Part shown: one piece after another, positions 1 to 13,700 of the stretch
How positions within the stretch are numbered: position 1 is the first letter of the stretch
Layout: each line of letters starts with the position of its first letter
Assembly (NCBI RefSeq): GCF_037893015.1
Contig: NC_133658.1
Location: forward strand, 882,364,893-882,428,892
Reading direction: 5' to 3'
DNA from: Macrotis lagotis
Lineage: Eukaryota; Chordata; Mammalia; Peramelemorphia; Peramelidae
Length of the DNA: 64,000 nt
The notes under the pieces: generated by a model
Seen by the model: only the letters and a program-made list of their open reading frames with translations
Told to the model about the DNA's origin: nothing
Database searches by the model: none
Position numbers and translations under genes: made by a program

Positions 1-420
1 CTTTCTTGAATCTAGATAATCAACGAAAACAAATCAAGCTCCAATTTGTAGTGTGATTGTTTTTTGAGGTTTAAATACACTGAAAATTTATCAATCCTCT
101 CTTTTGAGGCTGTACAGCTCTCTGTTTATTGCAGATAAACATGGGGGAAAAAACCCTTTGTTGGCTACATCCAGAAAATACATGTCTTGTTATGTACTTT
201 TAATCTGTTACCTCTGTCAGAAGGTAGCCGTCATGTTTTATCATGAATACTCTGACTTTGTGGTTGGTCATGTTGATCAGAATTCTTTCAGAATGGTTTG
301 TCTTTATTATTTTATAAGTTGTTCTGGTTCTTCTTATTTCATTCTGTGTCTCATCATGCAGGGTTTCTGCATTATATTCAGATAACCATAATTTCTATTC
401 ATTTTCCGAATGACATAATA

Positions 421-568
421 AACTTTTTTTGGGGGGGGCAAGGCAGTGGGGTTATGATTTGCCCAGTCACACAGCTTGGTAATTATTAAAGTATCTGAGG
501 TTGGATTTGAACTAGGTCTTTCTGACTCCAGGGGCAGTACTCTATCTACTTGGCCACCTAGCTGGCCC
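421..568 (-). repeat. tRNA-derived SINE (WSINE1/SINE1 type)
   Basis: Old copy. T-rich tail, then cacacagcttggtaattatt and a degenerate cacctagctggccc end. Confidence 0.85.
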
Positions 569-869
569 AATATAATAGACTTTATAAATGGTGATTGGAT
601 TGATTGTTGACTCATTTCATCTGTGTAGAGTAAGAATCTGTGACATGGAGAATAGAGAACCTTGGACTTGAGAGACCAAAAGATATGTACCCAAATATTG
701 TTCTCATACGCTAGCTTTTTGATCCTGACCATGTCATGTAACTTTTCCTAATAGTAAAGTGGGGATAATACCTGAAGTGCCTTTTTCAGATGCGGTCATA
801 TTTTATTTTTTTAATTATGAAATGTTATATGTTGAAAATTTTTTAAAGTCTTATATAAATAAATGTTGT

Positions 870-1040
870 TGAAAGAGATTTTAAAGATCTGATACAACTC
901 ATCTTCATTTTACAGATGAGGAAATTGAAGTATAGAAAGAAGATATTTACCCCAGGTCACAAAAAGCAGTTTGGAGATTTCAAACCAAAACTGTCTAACT
1001 CCAGATCCAAAGTTCTTTTCACAATATCATACTTTGTCTT
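870..1040 (-). repeat. MIR-like CORE-SINE
   Basis: cattttacagatgaggaaat followed by caggtcacaaa and a degenerate promoter half, the antisense MIR layout. Confidence 0.6.
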
Positions 1041-1265
1041 TATATGCTTTCCTTCTTTATGGAATAATATGCACAAGGGGATCTTTCTTCCCATTAGATT
1101 ATAAATTTCCTGAGAGCAATACTTCATATCCCACTACTTAACACAGTAATGTATACCAACTAGGTATTTGATAAATATTGGATTTTCCTTTTTCAGGACC
1201 TGACTCAGATACTGCCCTCTTCATAAAGTCTACCTGATCCTTTCCCACATAATTACTACAATAAT

Positions 1266-1403
1266 TACATGAGTGGATAGAACACCTGCCCTGGAGTCAA
1301 GGAATACCTGAGTTCAAATCCAGACTCAAACACTTAATAATTACCTAACCCTGTGGCCTTGGGCAAGCCACTTAACCCCATTTGCCTTGCAAAAAAAAAA
1401 AAA
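1266..1403 (+). repeat. tRNA-derived SINE (WSINE1/SINE1 type)
   Basis: gtggatagaacacctgccct, a B-box-like gagttcaaatcc, cttaataattaccta, then a poly(A) tail. Confidence 0.9.
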
Positions 1404-1741
1404 GATACAATAGTTACATGACTCAGGAAGAAGACCTCAGTTCAGGTCTTGACTTCAACAAAGTGTAACTCCGGGCAAGCTACTTAAGCATTTCAGTGCC
1501 CCGGGCAAAATTTAAAACTTCCATGGTTGGCAAATAGCATTGGTGGATAAAGTGTCCAATTTGCAAGTTTGAAACATGAAAGAGTTTATAAAATGCTTTC
1601 TTCCCAGCTGTCATATGTGATAGGTAATGCAACTACAATTTTCCACATGTTACTAGTCTCTAAGAAATGGAGTGATTTGTCTGTAGTCACATAGATTCTG
1701 AGTCAGATTTTTATACTTATTAGGATCATGTTTTTTCCTCT

Positions 1742-1808
1742 CTATATACATATACATACATACATACATACTTGTGTGTGTGTGTGTATGTATACACACA
1801 CACATACA
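1742..1808. repeat. Compound microsatellite (TA/CATA/TG/CA)
   Basis: Alternating tacata, tgtg and caca runs in intron 1. Confidence 0.9.
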
Positions 1809-1822
1809 TTATAAGATTGTTT

Positions 1823-2059
1823 AGAGGCAGCTCAGTGGTACCACAGTGGATAGAAACTGGGCCTTGAATCAAGAAGACCTGAATTCAAATTCAGCCTCAG
1901 ACACTTACCAGCTGTAAACTTGGGCAAGTTAATCCATTTGTCTTCTTAACTTTCCTTCTCTGTAAAACAGCACCTTCCCCTCTTGTGAGGATCAAATGCT
2001 TTCTATAAAGTGCTTTGCAAACCTAAAAGCTATATAAATACTAACTATTGTTATTATTT
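1823..2059 (+). repeat. CORE-SINE (THER1/MIR type) abutting EXOSC10 exon 2
   Basis: tRNA-like head (cagtggatagaaactgggcc, gaattcaaattcagcctcag), CORE region and the LINE-derived tail aagtgctttgcaaacctaaa with tatataaatactaactatt. The tail runs into the exon 2 polypyrimidine tract. Confidence 0.8.
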
Positions 2060-2072
2060 GTTTTTCCGACAG

Positions 2073-2209
2073 TTTGCACTTGGTTCTGTGCTGGCTGCCA
2101 CGAAAGCTTCCAATGGGCTGCCACAGGCTGGAGATGAGTACGATTTTTACCGAAGTTTTCCTGGCTTCCGAGCATTTTGTGAAACACAAGGAGAGCGGTT
2201 ACTTCAATA
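2073..2209 (+). CDS. EXOSC10: EXOSC10 exon 2
   Basis: Starts [12 protein letters not shown] and ends GERLLQ plus two bases of a Tyr codon. The acceptor is cgacag and the donor ata|gtaaat. The 3' splice signals lie in or just after the tail of a CORE-SINE (see findings). Encodes the start of the PMC2NT region. Confidence 0.95.
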
Positions 2210-4660
2210 GTAAATGTCATTTCCTTTTACCAGTGATGGAAGTGTTAAAAAAGTTAGAGGTTTTTTCCAGGAAAAGTTACGATGTGTGTTGTACTTTTGT
2301 CGAATTATACTCTAGATGAGCCCAAATGAGGACATTTCAATTGCCTTATGAACTTTGAGTAACTATTTAGAAGACTGTTCAATCCACATTGAGTTTATCT
2401 TTTTGGATTAGTTAGGGGACTGGGAAACATGCATTGGTATCATTTGACCTCTGATAAAAGTTGCAGAACTTCAAACATTAGCATTTCCTAACTATTATAA
2501 ATATATCTGAAGAATGAAATAGTTTATATCACAGGGTCAGTTTTCCTAATTACTCAAGTAGGAGGCTTTATAGAGAGTATATTGACTCCTTAAGACTGTC
2601 TAATGCATCTTCCAATCTTGTAAGGGGTGAGCTGCAATTCAACAACATTATTAAGCACCTACTGCTTGCAAGGGATTATTCTTAGCATTAGAGATACCCA
2701 GATTGAAAACAACACAGTCACTATCCTAAAGGAATTTGCAGTCTTGTGGGTGTACAGTAAATACAAAGATAAGTACACAGTAGATGAAAATGAAGTCAAA
2801 GGCAGTGACCCAAGAACATTTTAGGAAGGAAAGAATAAGGTAGAAGCAGTGATTCAGGGGAGATTGTACAGAGAAACTGAGTTGAGCAGGTAGTATAATG
2901 GAGCACCTTCTAAGCATGAAGGGATTAGGCTGGGCTAATGCCCAGAAGTGGGGGACTATGTTGATCAAGAAACCATAATAATTCAGTTTGGAATGTTGAT
3001 GTACAAAAGAAAATATTGTGAAAAAAGAGTAGAAAGGTTTAGCTGGTACCTCAGAGGCTTTCTAAGAAAGCCTTCTACAGCACACCTTTCACATCGTTCT
3101 CAGAACTTAGACTCGATGGTTTGAGCTAGATGGAAGATCTTGTGGTGCCAGGCAGTTTATTTTTATTCCAAAGACCAGAAAGATGCATTGAAACCTTTTG
3201 ACATGTGTATAGGTCAGCCAACATATTAGTAAAATTATTTTGGTAACTCCTTGAAGTGGAAAGATTGGAAAGGTGACCTTTTGACAATTCAGGGCTTGAT
3301 CTGAGACCCATTGGCAAGGTTTTTTTTTTGTTTTGTTTTTTAGTTTTTGTAAGGCAATGGGGTTAAGTGGCTTGCCCAAGGCCACACAGCTAGGTAATTA
3401 TTAAGTGTCTGAGGCTGGATTTGAACTCAGGTACTCCTGACTTCAGGGCCGGTGTTCTATCCACTGCGCCACCTAGCTGCCACCCATTGGCAAGTTTTGG
3501 TGGGTTACTCGTAGAGTGATGGCCTCTCTTCCCTTCCAGCATTCTTCTCCAGGATGTAAGAAAATCAAAGAATTTATATAAGTAAACTTTTTTCGTTTTC
3601 CCTTAGTATGAGTAAGGTCATGCAGTACCAAGGTTGTCGTAGCCACATTAAGGACCGAAGTAAAGTGACTGAACTGGAGGACAAGTTTGATTTGCTGGTT
3701 GATTCCAATGATGTTATTCTTGAAAGAGTGGTGAGTAACATGGCCTGATTGATTATCCTTATCTAGCTAGGAAATGAAGCTCTCTTGTGACAGTTAAGAA
3801 CCTTGTACTCAGAGGGGCTGCTAAGGGAACATACACCAATAGGTGATTATGTCTAGGGTAAGGTCTACAAAGTCTTTTATAGATATTATATAACAATAAC
3901 CCTCTGAGATTCCACAAGTATTATTATCTTCATTTTCTGTTTGCTGAATGACTCTTCTATGTTATACATCTAGTAAATTTCTGAAGCAGGATTCCAACCC
4001 AGGTCTCTTCTAACACCAAGTCAGAAACTCTTTTCCACCATACCACATGCCTTCTATCATGGATGAAACAAAGTCCTTAGTTCATTAGAAAAGCCAATGT
4101 GATGTTTCTCATTGGCAGTGAATATTTCTTCCTTCTGGGCCTGAATTTCCTTATTTCTAAGGAAGGGGCCTCTTTAATCCTTTCTAATTCCAAATCCTGT
4201 CATTTATGGTGCTCTGAAGAATTTCTTCTAGACTCATTTTTAGCTTGACTCAATAATTTTCAGTGAGGATATAATAAAAAACTGGAGGGGATTGGTTATT
4301 CAGTCATGAACCTGAATGTTTCATAAAAGTGTTTTGTTGGTAGGGCTTCCTAGATATCTTTCTTTTTTCATTTCTTTATTTTTCCAAGTACATGTAACAG
4401 TGGTTTTCATCTGTAATTTTTTTTTACATGTTTCTCCTTCCCTCCCCCCCCTCCTTTGACAGAAAGCAATGTAGTATAGGCTCTATATCTATAACCATGC
4501 TAAACATAGATCTCTAGTAATCATTGTGTAAAAGAAAAAAATTAGGAAAAAAATGACATGATTCATAAGACAATCTAGAATCAAAATGTCTTGCATTCTG
4601 CAAATCAGTTTTTGTAAAATTTAAAGCAAACGATTTATCATTTAAATATTACTTCTCTTA

Positions 4661-4703
<43 letters not shown>

Positions 4704-7700
4704 ATGCACATGGTGATAACTAATGAGAGAAGTGATATTCACACACAAGAAAGGGAAAAAGAGAGAGACAGATCTTTGGTAACTAACCCCCTTGAGAAGG
4801 CTTCATTCAGTAGGTGCTTACATGTCACTCTCTTCTTAACTCCCTTCAGACTGACTCCTCATCTCATTATTCAACTGAAGGTCCTCTCTAAACTTACCAA
4901 ATCTAATGGCCTTTCCTTCAGTCATCATCCTTCTTGACCCTCCTGTATTATTTGAAACTGCTAATCATTCTCTTCTACTTGATAGAAGGTCTTTGTAATA
5001 CTGTCTTCTCATTTTCTCCCACCTGATGCACTATACCTTCTCATTTGATGGATCCTAATCCAGACCTACTAACTATAGATTTCCTCCCTAGGTTCTGACC
5101 TGGGTTATCATCTCTTCTCCTTTTACCCTATTATCACTTGGGATCTCATTAGCTCCCATAGATTCAATCATCATCTCTGTGAAGAGAATTCTCAGGTCTC
5201 TTGTCTTGACTTCCTCCTGATCTCTAGTCTCCTATTTCCAGTTGTTTATCAGAAATCTCAAACTAAATATAAACATTTCAACTCATTGTCCAAATCTAAA
5301 CTATTTTTCTTCCAAAACCTTTGACTCTTTCTAAACTATTATTATTGAGAATACCAACCATTCTCCTAGACACCTAGATTTGAAACTTAGGTCACCTTCA
5401 ATTCCTCACTTTCTTTCAACTCCTCTTATTTAATCTGTTGTCAAATTCTGTTGATTTTACTTTCATAAACTCCTCTGGCACTGCTACTGTATGGTGCAGG
5501 CCTTTATCACATCCTATCTGGATCATTGCAGTAGCTGCTGGGTTCTTGCTTCAGGTTCATCCTACACTCAGTTGTCAGCTGTAAAATCGACCTTCCTAAA
5601 TCACAGAACTCACCCCCCTACTTCTAGGATCAGATATAAAGTTATTTGTTTCATATTCAAATCCCCTCACAAACTGACTGATTTCTGCCTTTCTAGTCTT
5701 CTTAGGCCTTCCTCCATTGACCCTGGCCTCTATCTACTTTCTTCTTGGGCTGGAAAATGCTTTCCTGGTCCTCCATCATCTTGGTGCCTCCCCTCTGAAA
5801 GCCCCCAGGCTGTCATGGGCAGAGCTTGTTTGTACATAGTTGTTCATATGCTGTCTCCTATTAGACTAAGAGCTGTCTGAAATTGGGGATTGTTTTTTTG
5901 CCTTTCTTTGTATTCCCAGAACTTTTTAGCATAGTACCCGGCACTCAGCACATGCCTCCTGAACAAGCCTCCCTTCTGATCAGTCTACTTTTGTTTTTTG
6001 ATTTTAGGGAATTCTCTTGGATGAAGCATCAGGAGTAAACAAAAATCAGCAGCCTATCCTCCCTGCAGGAATGCAGGTCCCTAAAACCATTGTGTCCAGC
6101 TGGAATCGTAAGGTGAGGATTCCTCTTTACCCAGCCTACTCTGAGACTGGTTAACTAGAATTTCTTATTTAAACTGTAAAATGAGCTTTTGCTAATTAAA
6201 ATTTTAATCCTAGTTTTGTGGACAAAAAGTAATCTTTGCTTTAGCCTGCTGTTCAGCATTCCACCAGCCTTCCACATTGCTGCCTGGCACTTAGGGATTT
6301 CATTCTTTAATGTGTCTTCATTGATGGGAAAGTTATGACATCAGTTGGAATGTGACTCTTCTCATCCATCTGATGCAGCAAACCTTTTTGTAAGGGATGC
6401 CATGTAGACCACATTGAGGATTTCTCTCTTTGCTTAGGCAGGAGAGTATAACAAGAAGAAACAGTCTGAAACTTTCCGCCTCCTTCATGCCAAGAACACC
6501 ATTCGGCCTCAGCTAAAGTTTCGAGAAAAGGTGGATAATTCCAATACACCATTTGTCCCCAAAATCTTCATCAAGCCCAATGCTCAGAAACCTCTGGCAC
6601 AGGGTAAGTTGTCTTGGTCAACTTTTCTTTCAGTCTGGGGTTGGTAGAACTATCGAATGAGAAGCTAGGAGACCATAAGATTATACCACTTCTGGAAGTC
6701 TTGGTCCTTCAGAAATACAAAATATTGGAATTTTAAGTGTTGATCTTTCATGTATAAAATCAGGTGTTTTTTCTGCTTTGGGCTCTAGCACTCACCAAAG
6801 AGAGACGTGAGAGACAAGAACGGCCTGAGGATTTGGATGTGCCACCTGCCTTAGCAGATTTTCTCTATCAGCAGAGAACTCAGCAGATTGAGCAGGATAT
6901 GTAAGAAAACAACCGTTGCTGGGGGTGGGGGTGGGGGTGGGGGATGGGGAAGAGGCAGGTTATAAAATTTAGCATGAGATGGATGGACGCTTAGCTCTCA
7001 TTTAGTCAGATATCCCCAAAAGCGATTGCAAGTGGAGCCCAGTCTCACATTTAGAGTAATATCCAAAGTCAGATTCCAACTCAGCACCTGTCATGAAATT
7101 CAGGGCTCTTTTTGACCATATCACATTGTTTTCTTGGGTTTTCATTTTCATTTGTTTGTAACTCCTACATATGTGTGTGAACATGCCAGAGAGAATCAGA
7201 AGTTCATAGAAATGAAATGTCAGAAATTATCACTTAGCCTAAGGAAATAGTCCAACACATCAGTTGGTCATGTGCCTAGATACCCAGATAATATCTGCCT
7301 CTCTCCCCCTTACCAGCATCTAGTTTGATATTTCAAAACCTAAGTCCATATACTAGAGGGCAAGGAGGACATCATCTTTTAAAAACTCACCCCCCAAAAA
7401 AAATTTTTAAAGAAAGCTCAGCCCCTAGAGTGCCTACTTTATAAATATTTTACCTTTTTTTTTTCAGATTTTGGTATAAATATCCACGTTAGATTTTAAA
7501 ACAATCCATCTAATGTTACTTATATAATATTATTGCTGAAATCTCTAAGTAGCTCTTTGTCAGGCCCCTTCTGATCCTTTAGTTGTACATTCCCATATCC
7601 TGACACATTTGTACATATTTGTAATTATTGTATATATGCTTCCTCTTGTCTTTATATTTTATTTCATTATATCTGCTTTTTCCTTATTTATTTTTCTCAC

Positions 7701-10700
7701 ATTCCCCTTTTTTAATGGAGTCATTCTCTGGTTCCCTTGTTGTAGTAGGGAGAGAGACTACCAAGCAGTCACGGACCTAGTGATTGGGAGGGTCAGCCTG
7801 GCTGCATGTAGAGAAGATAGATCATCATTAGTTTGGCCATCAGATGATTTTTTTTTTTCCTTGCCATAGTAATTCTCATAAACTATTCCTAAGAAATATA
7901 AGAGTTGTAATCTTTATCAGTAGATGGAGAGTCTACAATAACTGAATTAGAAATTCTTGAATTACAAGAATAAAATAGTACTCTGTCATATTGATATGTG
8001 ATGACTTGTTCAACCATTCCCTGCTTTTTGAGATTTTTGCTATTAGAAATAATGCAGTTTTTCTGATTTCTAGAATGTGTACCATTTAAAATTCATTTTC
8101 TTTTGAGGCCTTTGTTTTCATTCCTTTTCTTCAAGTCATAATAGATTAGGATATAGAAAGGCTGTCATTTTTCCTTTGACTGATTTCTTTTTCAATTCAT
8201 CCAGGTTTGCTCATCCCTATCAGTATGAACTAGATCACTTTACTCCACTAGAATCAGTCCTTCAGAAGCCACAGATTCAGGTTAGTCTCGTCTGCATTCC
8301 AGAATGGAGTCCCTGCAGGAAGGGAATGAAAATCATTTCTTTATCACCCTTTATGTGCCTGATACTATACTAAGAATAAAAGGTACAGCTAAATAGTGCC
8401 TGCCTACATGGAGATCTTCCGATAGGGATGGTAATATGTACAAATATATAGGAATATATGAGATATATTCCCAGGGAATTGAATTACCATTAGGAAAGGC
8501 CTACAGCAGAGAATTTTTTAAAAGAATGAGAGAATAAAGACATTAGCATGAGATGGTGTGGACAACTTTTCCAAGAAGTTTAGCTAAGCAGGGAAGAGAG
8601 ATTTAAGATGTTAGTTTTGGGGCATAATAGGTTCTGGTGATCCTATTTTTAAAGAGAAGAGATACTTTCTAAAGAAAAGAGATACCGGAATGTCCATAGT
8701 GTTCATAGCTTAAGATTTCTGATAGTGAGTGACTGCAACATTGGATAATGTCTCCAGTCTATCACTTTGGTTTGATTTTGGAGAAGATGATTAATCACTT
8801 TTACTGTTTCTAACAGTTATTTCTTGGTTTAGATGTACAGAACTATAGAAGAAACACCCTGTCATTTTATATCCATGCTTGATGAACTTGTGGAACTCAA
8901 TGAAAAACTCCTGAGTTGTAAAGAATTTGGTGTAGATTTGGAGGTAGATTATTTTTTTTAACCCTTAATTTAAAATCTGATTTTCTCTGTGCCAAAAGTT
9001 TAAAAAATTGGACTTTGAAGTACTGAACCTGATGACATCTTTTTCACTGTGTCACATCTCCTCTTTCTATTGTATTAGCACCACTCTTACAGGAGCTTCC
9101 TAGGTTTGACATGCCTAATGCAGATTTCCACCCGCACAGAGGACTTCATTATTGATACCCTGGAACTTCGATGTGACTTGTATATTCTCAATGAAAGCTT
9201 CACAGATCCAGCCATTGTTAAGGTCAGCTCATGCTTTTGAACCGTTGTTGTGTGATGGCTGAAAGAGCCGTGTGACATGTTAAGCCTGCTAACTATTTCT
9301 TTTCCTAAAAAGTCAGTCAGTTAATATGAAAGAGCTAGTGCTGTTTCTGGCTTGAATGATATAGGCTTGCTCTGTGTTTAACTTTTTATTTCTAAACACT
9401 TGATATGGATGTAAGAGGAGCTACTGCTTGCTTCTGAGCTTACTCCTTGGTCAGCATACAACCACGGCCCATGACTGCTCCACACCCTGAAACCCCAGTC
9501 CTTGGGAGCTGGTCTTCTCTTCAGTCCTCTTTGGATCTGTGACCTGAAACTGGGTTGGGGGACAGAGCTCCCAGTCAGCACCTAGTCCTCCCTCCTACAT
9601 AAGATCAGGCCACTCTTAGAAGTCTAGAATCTCTTTTAGGGTGCACAGTCTCCATCCCCTTTTATGCACCTACACCTGTAACAGTTCCTGAGTAGAACCT
9701 GTCCCCAGTGTCCAAGCCTCTTTGTCTGTCTCCCTATCCCAATCTGCCCTGAAAAAAGGGCTCATTATGAATTTCTTTTTTTCTGGCAAATTTGGAAAGA
9801 AGTTGTGGAGATGGAAACTCGACTCAGTTTCTTCCTAGTACTCTTGACATCTTGGCTGTGCCTCAATAACAAGCATGTCTTAAGTGCCCACTCTGGGCAC
9901 TGGGCTAGATGGAAGGGATACAGATTCAATGAATGAAGCAATCTTTACACTTTAAGAGTTTGCATTCTATTGAGGAAAACTAAGTACCGAATAAATATGA
10001 AAAGAATACATATAAACCAATAGAAGACAATTGAATAAGAAATTGTTTAGGAAGGAAGGCTTTCAAAGTCGAGGGAATCAGAACAGGTTTCATAAAGATG
10101 TTGCTTAACCTGAGGGATTCCTCAAGACAGAGCTGAGGAGGCTGTGAGTTTTCAGGCATTTGGACAACTAGTACAAAGAGACCAGAATGGGAGTGTGTTG
10201 TGAGGAGAGAGAGAAGGGCAATATTTGGTTGTATTGTAGAGAGTCAGAAGTGGGGAGGAATGTCTAAAAGATAGATTGGGAATAAAATCATAATAGGAGA
10301 GTTTAATCTAGGCAAAAGGAAGGAGGGTTTGAAATGAAGTGCTATTTGTCTAATTGAAAAACATGTCGGTGTAGACATGGCAAGATTTATGTGGCAGCTG
10401 ACTGGATAGATGAAGTGAAGGAGAATGAAAAGTAATGCCAAGCTTGCAGATCCAGGAGACTGGAAGGAAGGATATTGATACCTTTGTAAGAAATCAGAAA
10501 GGTAGAAGAGCTGGTGATAAGTTGTGCAGGGGAATTGATAATGTGTTCAGTTTTGAACATGGTTGACTTTGAGCTATCGCCAGGACAATCATTTTGAAAT
10601 ATCCAACAGGCATGTGGTGATATAGAATTTAAACTCTGGGAAACACTGGGGCAGTTTAAGCTATTAAAAGCTCTAAGATTTTGGGGACCTCGTATAGAAT

Positions 10701-13700
10701 TGGGTAGTAAAAATTCATGGTAGTTGATGTGATTTGAATGGATCAAAAAGGGAACCAGTAGAGAGCCTGAGATAGAACCTTAGTACACATCTATAGTTAA
10801 GTACGAATGGCAAGAAATTTGAGAAAATGGAGCACCAAGCTTGAAGTCAGAAAAATCTGAGTTTGAATGTGGCCAAAGATACTTTTTAGCTGTGTGACCC
10901 CGAGACAAGTCATTTCACTTTGTTTTCCTTGGTTTCCTCATCTGTAAAATGAACTGGAGAAGGAAATGACAAACCACTGCAGTATCTTTCCCAGGAAAAC
11001 CTCAAACAGAATCACAGAGAGTTGGATACAATTGAAATGATTGAACAACAACAACAAAAGTAGGAGAACCAGAAGAGATTGATGTCACAAAAGGCCAGAG
11101 GAGAGAGAGAGAGAGAGAGTGTTCAGGAAGAGATAGTGGTTTGCAGTGTCAAATGCAACAGATAGGTCAAGAAGGATCAGGTTAGACAATTAATGGTTGA
11201 GTGAGAAGTGGAAAAAGTGAGTGTAGAAGGTGTTTTCTTTCTTTTTTGTATATTTTTGTTTTTCCAATTACACACAATCATTTTTTAAACAAGGTTTTGA
11301 GTTTTAAAATTTTTCTTTCTCCCATCCCATGACAGAAAGCAATCTGATAGGACCTCTACATTTATAACCATACTAAACATAGCTATTGAACAGGTTGTGA
11401 GAGAAGAATCAGATCCAAAAGGAAGAAAGAAAATATTAGAGAGAAAAAAAGAAATAATACATAAGATGACTTTTAAAAATTGAAGATAATAAGCTTTGGT
11501 CTTCATTCAAACTCCATAGTTCCTTCTCTGTATATTTTCCATCACAAGTCTTTTAAAATTGTCTTTGATTATTGTACTGCTGAAATGACAAGCCCATCAT
11601 GGTTGATCATCACTCCATGTTGTTAGTAACGTGTATAATGTTCTTCTGGTTCTGCTCATTTCACTCAGCATCAATTCATGCAAGTCTTTTCAGACTTTTC
11701 TGAAATCCCATCCCTCATAACTTCTTATTGAACAATAGTGTTCCATCACATATGCTAGTTTGTTCAGCTCTTCCCCAATTAAAGGGCATTCCCTCAATTT
11801 CCAATTCTTTGTCACTACAAAAAGAGCTGCCATGAATATTTTTGTACTTATGGGATTTTTACCCTTTTCATGATCTCTTCAGGATACAGACTCAGTAATG
11901 GTATTGGTGGTTCAAAGGGTATATACATTTTTATTGCCCTTTGGGCACAATTCCAAATTGCCCTCCAGAAAGGCTGGATCAGTTCACAATTCCACCAACA
12001 ATGCATTAGTGTCCCAGATTTCCCCAGTTCCCTCCAAAATTGATCATTAGCCTTTCTGGACATATTGACCAATCTTAGAGGTCTGAGGTTGTACCTCTGA
12101 GATGCTTTCCTTTGCATTTCTCTAATCAGTAATGATTTAGAGCAATTTTTCATATGACTGGTTAGCTTTGAATTCTTCATCTGAGAATTGCTTTTCCATA
12201 GTAGATGATGTTTTCTGAGTTTGAGTGTGATAGTAGTACAAGCTTGAGGAAATGGTAGAGTCTAGTGAAAGTTTTTCAGGATTGGGGCTTGGGAAGACTG
12301 GAGCATGTATGAAGTGGAAGAGTAAAAGAGAAGTGATGATGGAAGTTATGATCTGTTTAGAAGATTTGAAGGGTGGGAGCCAGGACACAGCTCACACACT
12401 GGTTGCCACAATTAAGATCCAAGAGCATGCTGCCAGATTATAACAGTGAGTTGAATCTAATAAGATGGAAGTTAATAGAGACAAATGCAGTAGTGTTACA
12501 TACTTGTATTCAAAAATCCTCCATCAGAGATAACAAGGTAGAATCGACATTGTTAGATAATAGTTTACCTGTTAAACTGGGGGATTGTTGTATAGCAAAC
12601 TCATTTTTTATTGGCATTATGCCAATAGTTACTATGATCTTGGGCTGTATTGGAGAGGCAGAGCTTCCAAGAGGATTTTGGGGGGGGGGGTGGTGATAGT
12701 CAACTGTCCTGATGAGTTAGAGACCACAGAGAAGATGGGATAGTAAAGGATAGTAAAAGAGCAAAAGTTCATGCCCTATGAGCATGGTTAGCAGATTAGG
12801 TTAATTGAGAAATGTTAAAAATATGTAAATTATCCCAATTTGTAGTTTTCTAAACCTGCAGTGTCACTGATTAGAGGAATGGGAGATGATTGGACTGGAG
12901 AAGAGAAGACTGGGTTGGGGAATACCTCATTTGAGCCTCATAACAATTCTTTTAGGTGATTGGTGAATATTACTATCATCTGCATTTTATAGACAAGGAA
13001 ACTGAGATTCAGCAAAATTGTGACTTGTTCACAGGCACACATCTAAGATGACATGTCTTATGTTTAAATCCAGGTCTTTCTCAATCTGAGTCTACTACCT
13101 CTCCCTCCCAGCCTCTGGAAGGAATTGAGAAGAATAGGAATTGTAGGCTAACTATAGCAAGAGGGCAAAATTGAGGAAAGAGAAATTCAGACTTGGTCCA
13201 ATAAAAAACTTTCTAGAAGCCATCTGGAAGTATTCTATCATTCCTTGGGATGGTGGGTCCCCTGGAGGGGTAGAGATGCCCTGGTTAAACTTGTCATAGA
13301 AAGCAGTCTTTTAAGTAGGAGTAGCTAGACTGACTGGTTGCTCAAGTCCCTTCCAATTTTGCACTTCTGTTATTGTCTAGATTTCTTGGCCATGATTTGT
13401 GTTTGCCTGGGTTACCAGATTGAGATCAGCTTCTCAAACTAAACCCACAGCCTTGTCCCCATTTGGATTTCCATCATGGGGCTCAGTCACTGAGGCAGAA
13501 TTAGCTCTGGATGCTTCTCATGGTTTTGGTTTTGCTCTCTAGGTCTTTCATGGTGCTGATATGGACATCGAATGGCTGCAGAAAGACTTTGGGCTGTATG
13601 TGGTGAATATGTTTGATACCCACCAGGCAGCTCGCATCCTCAACCTTGGCAGGCACTCCCTGGATCACTTACTGAAATTCTATTGCAATGTGGAAACGAA

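Larger units (their letters stand above)
1..2072 (+). other. EXOSC10: Part of EXOSC10 intron 1
   Basis: AT-rich, without CpG clustering or a candidate first exon. It holds the SINE copies listed separately and a microsatellite. Confidence 0.8.
9865..12370 (-). repeat. Long L2/L3-type element split by MAR1 and L1
   Basis: Continuous decayed antisense L2/L3-like text (gtgcccactctgggcactgg ... caaatgcaacagataggtca) resumes on both sides of a MAR1 SINE (10,830-11,063) and an L1 (11,236-12,200). It fills much of EXOSC10 intron 9. Confidence 0.6.

Noticed and set aside
1..2072. Possible EXOSC10 exon 1 in the first 2 kb
   Set aside because: No CpG island and no frame matching the expected N-terminus; exon 1 must lie upstream.
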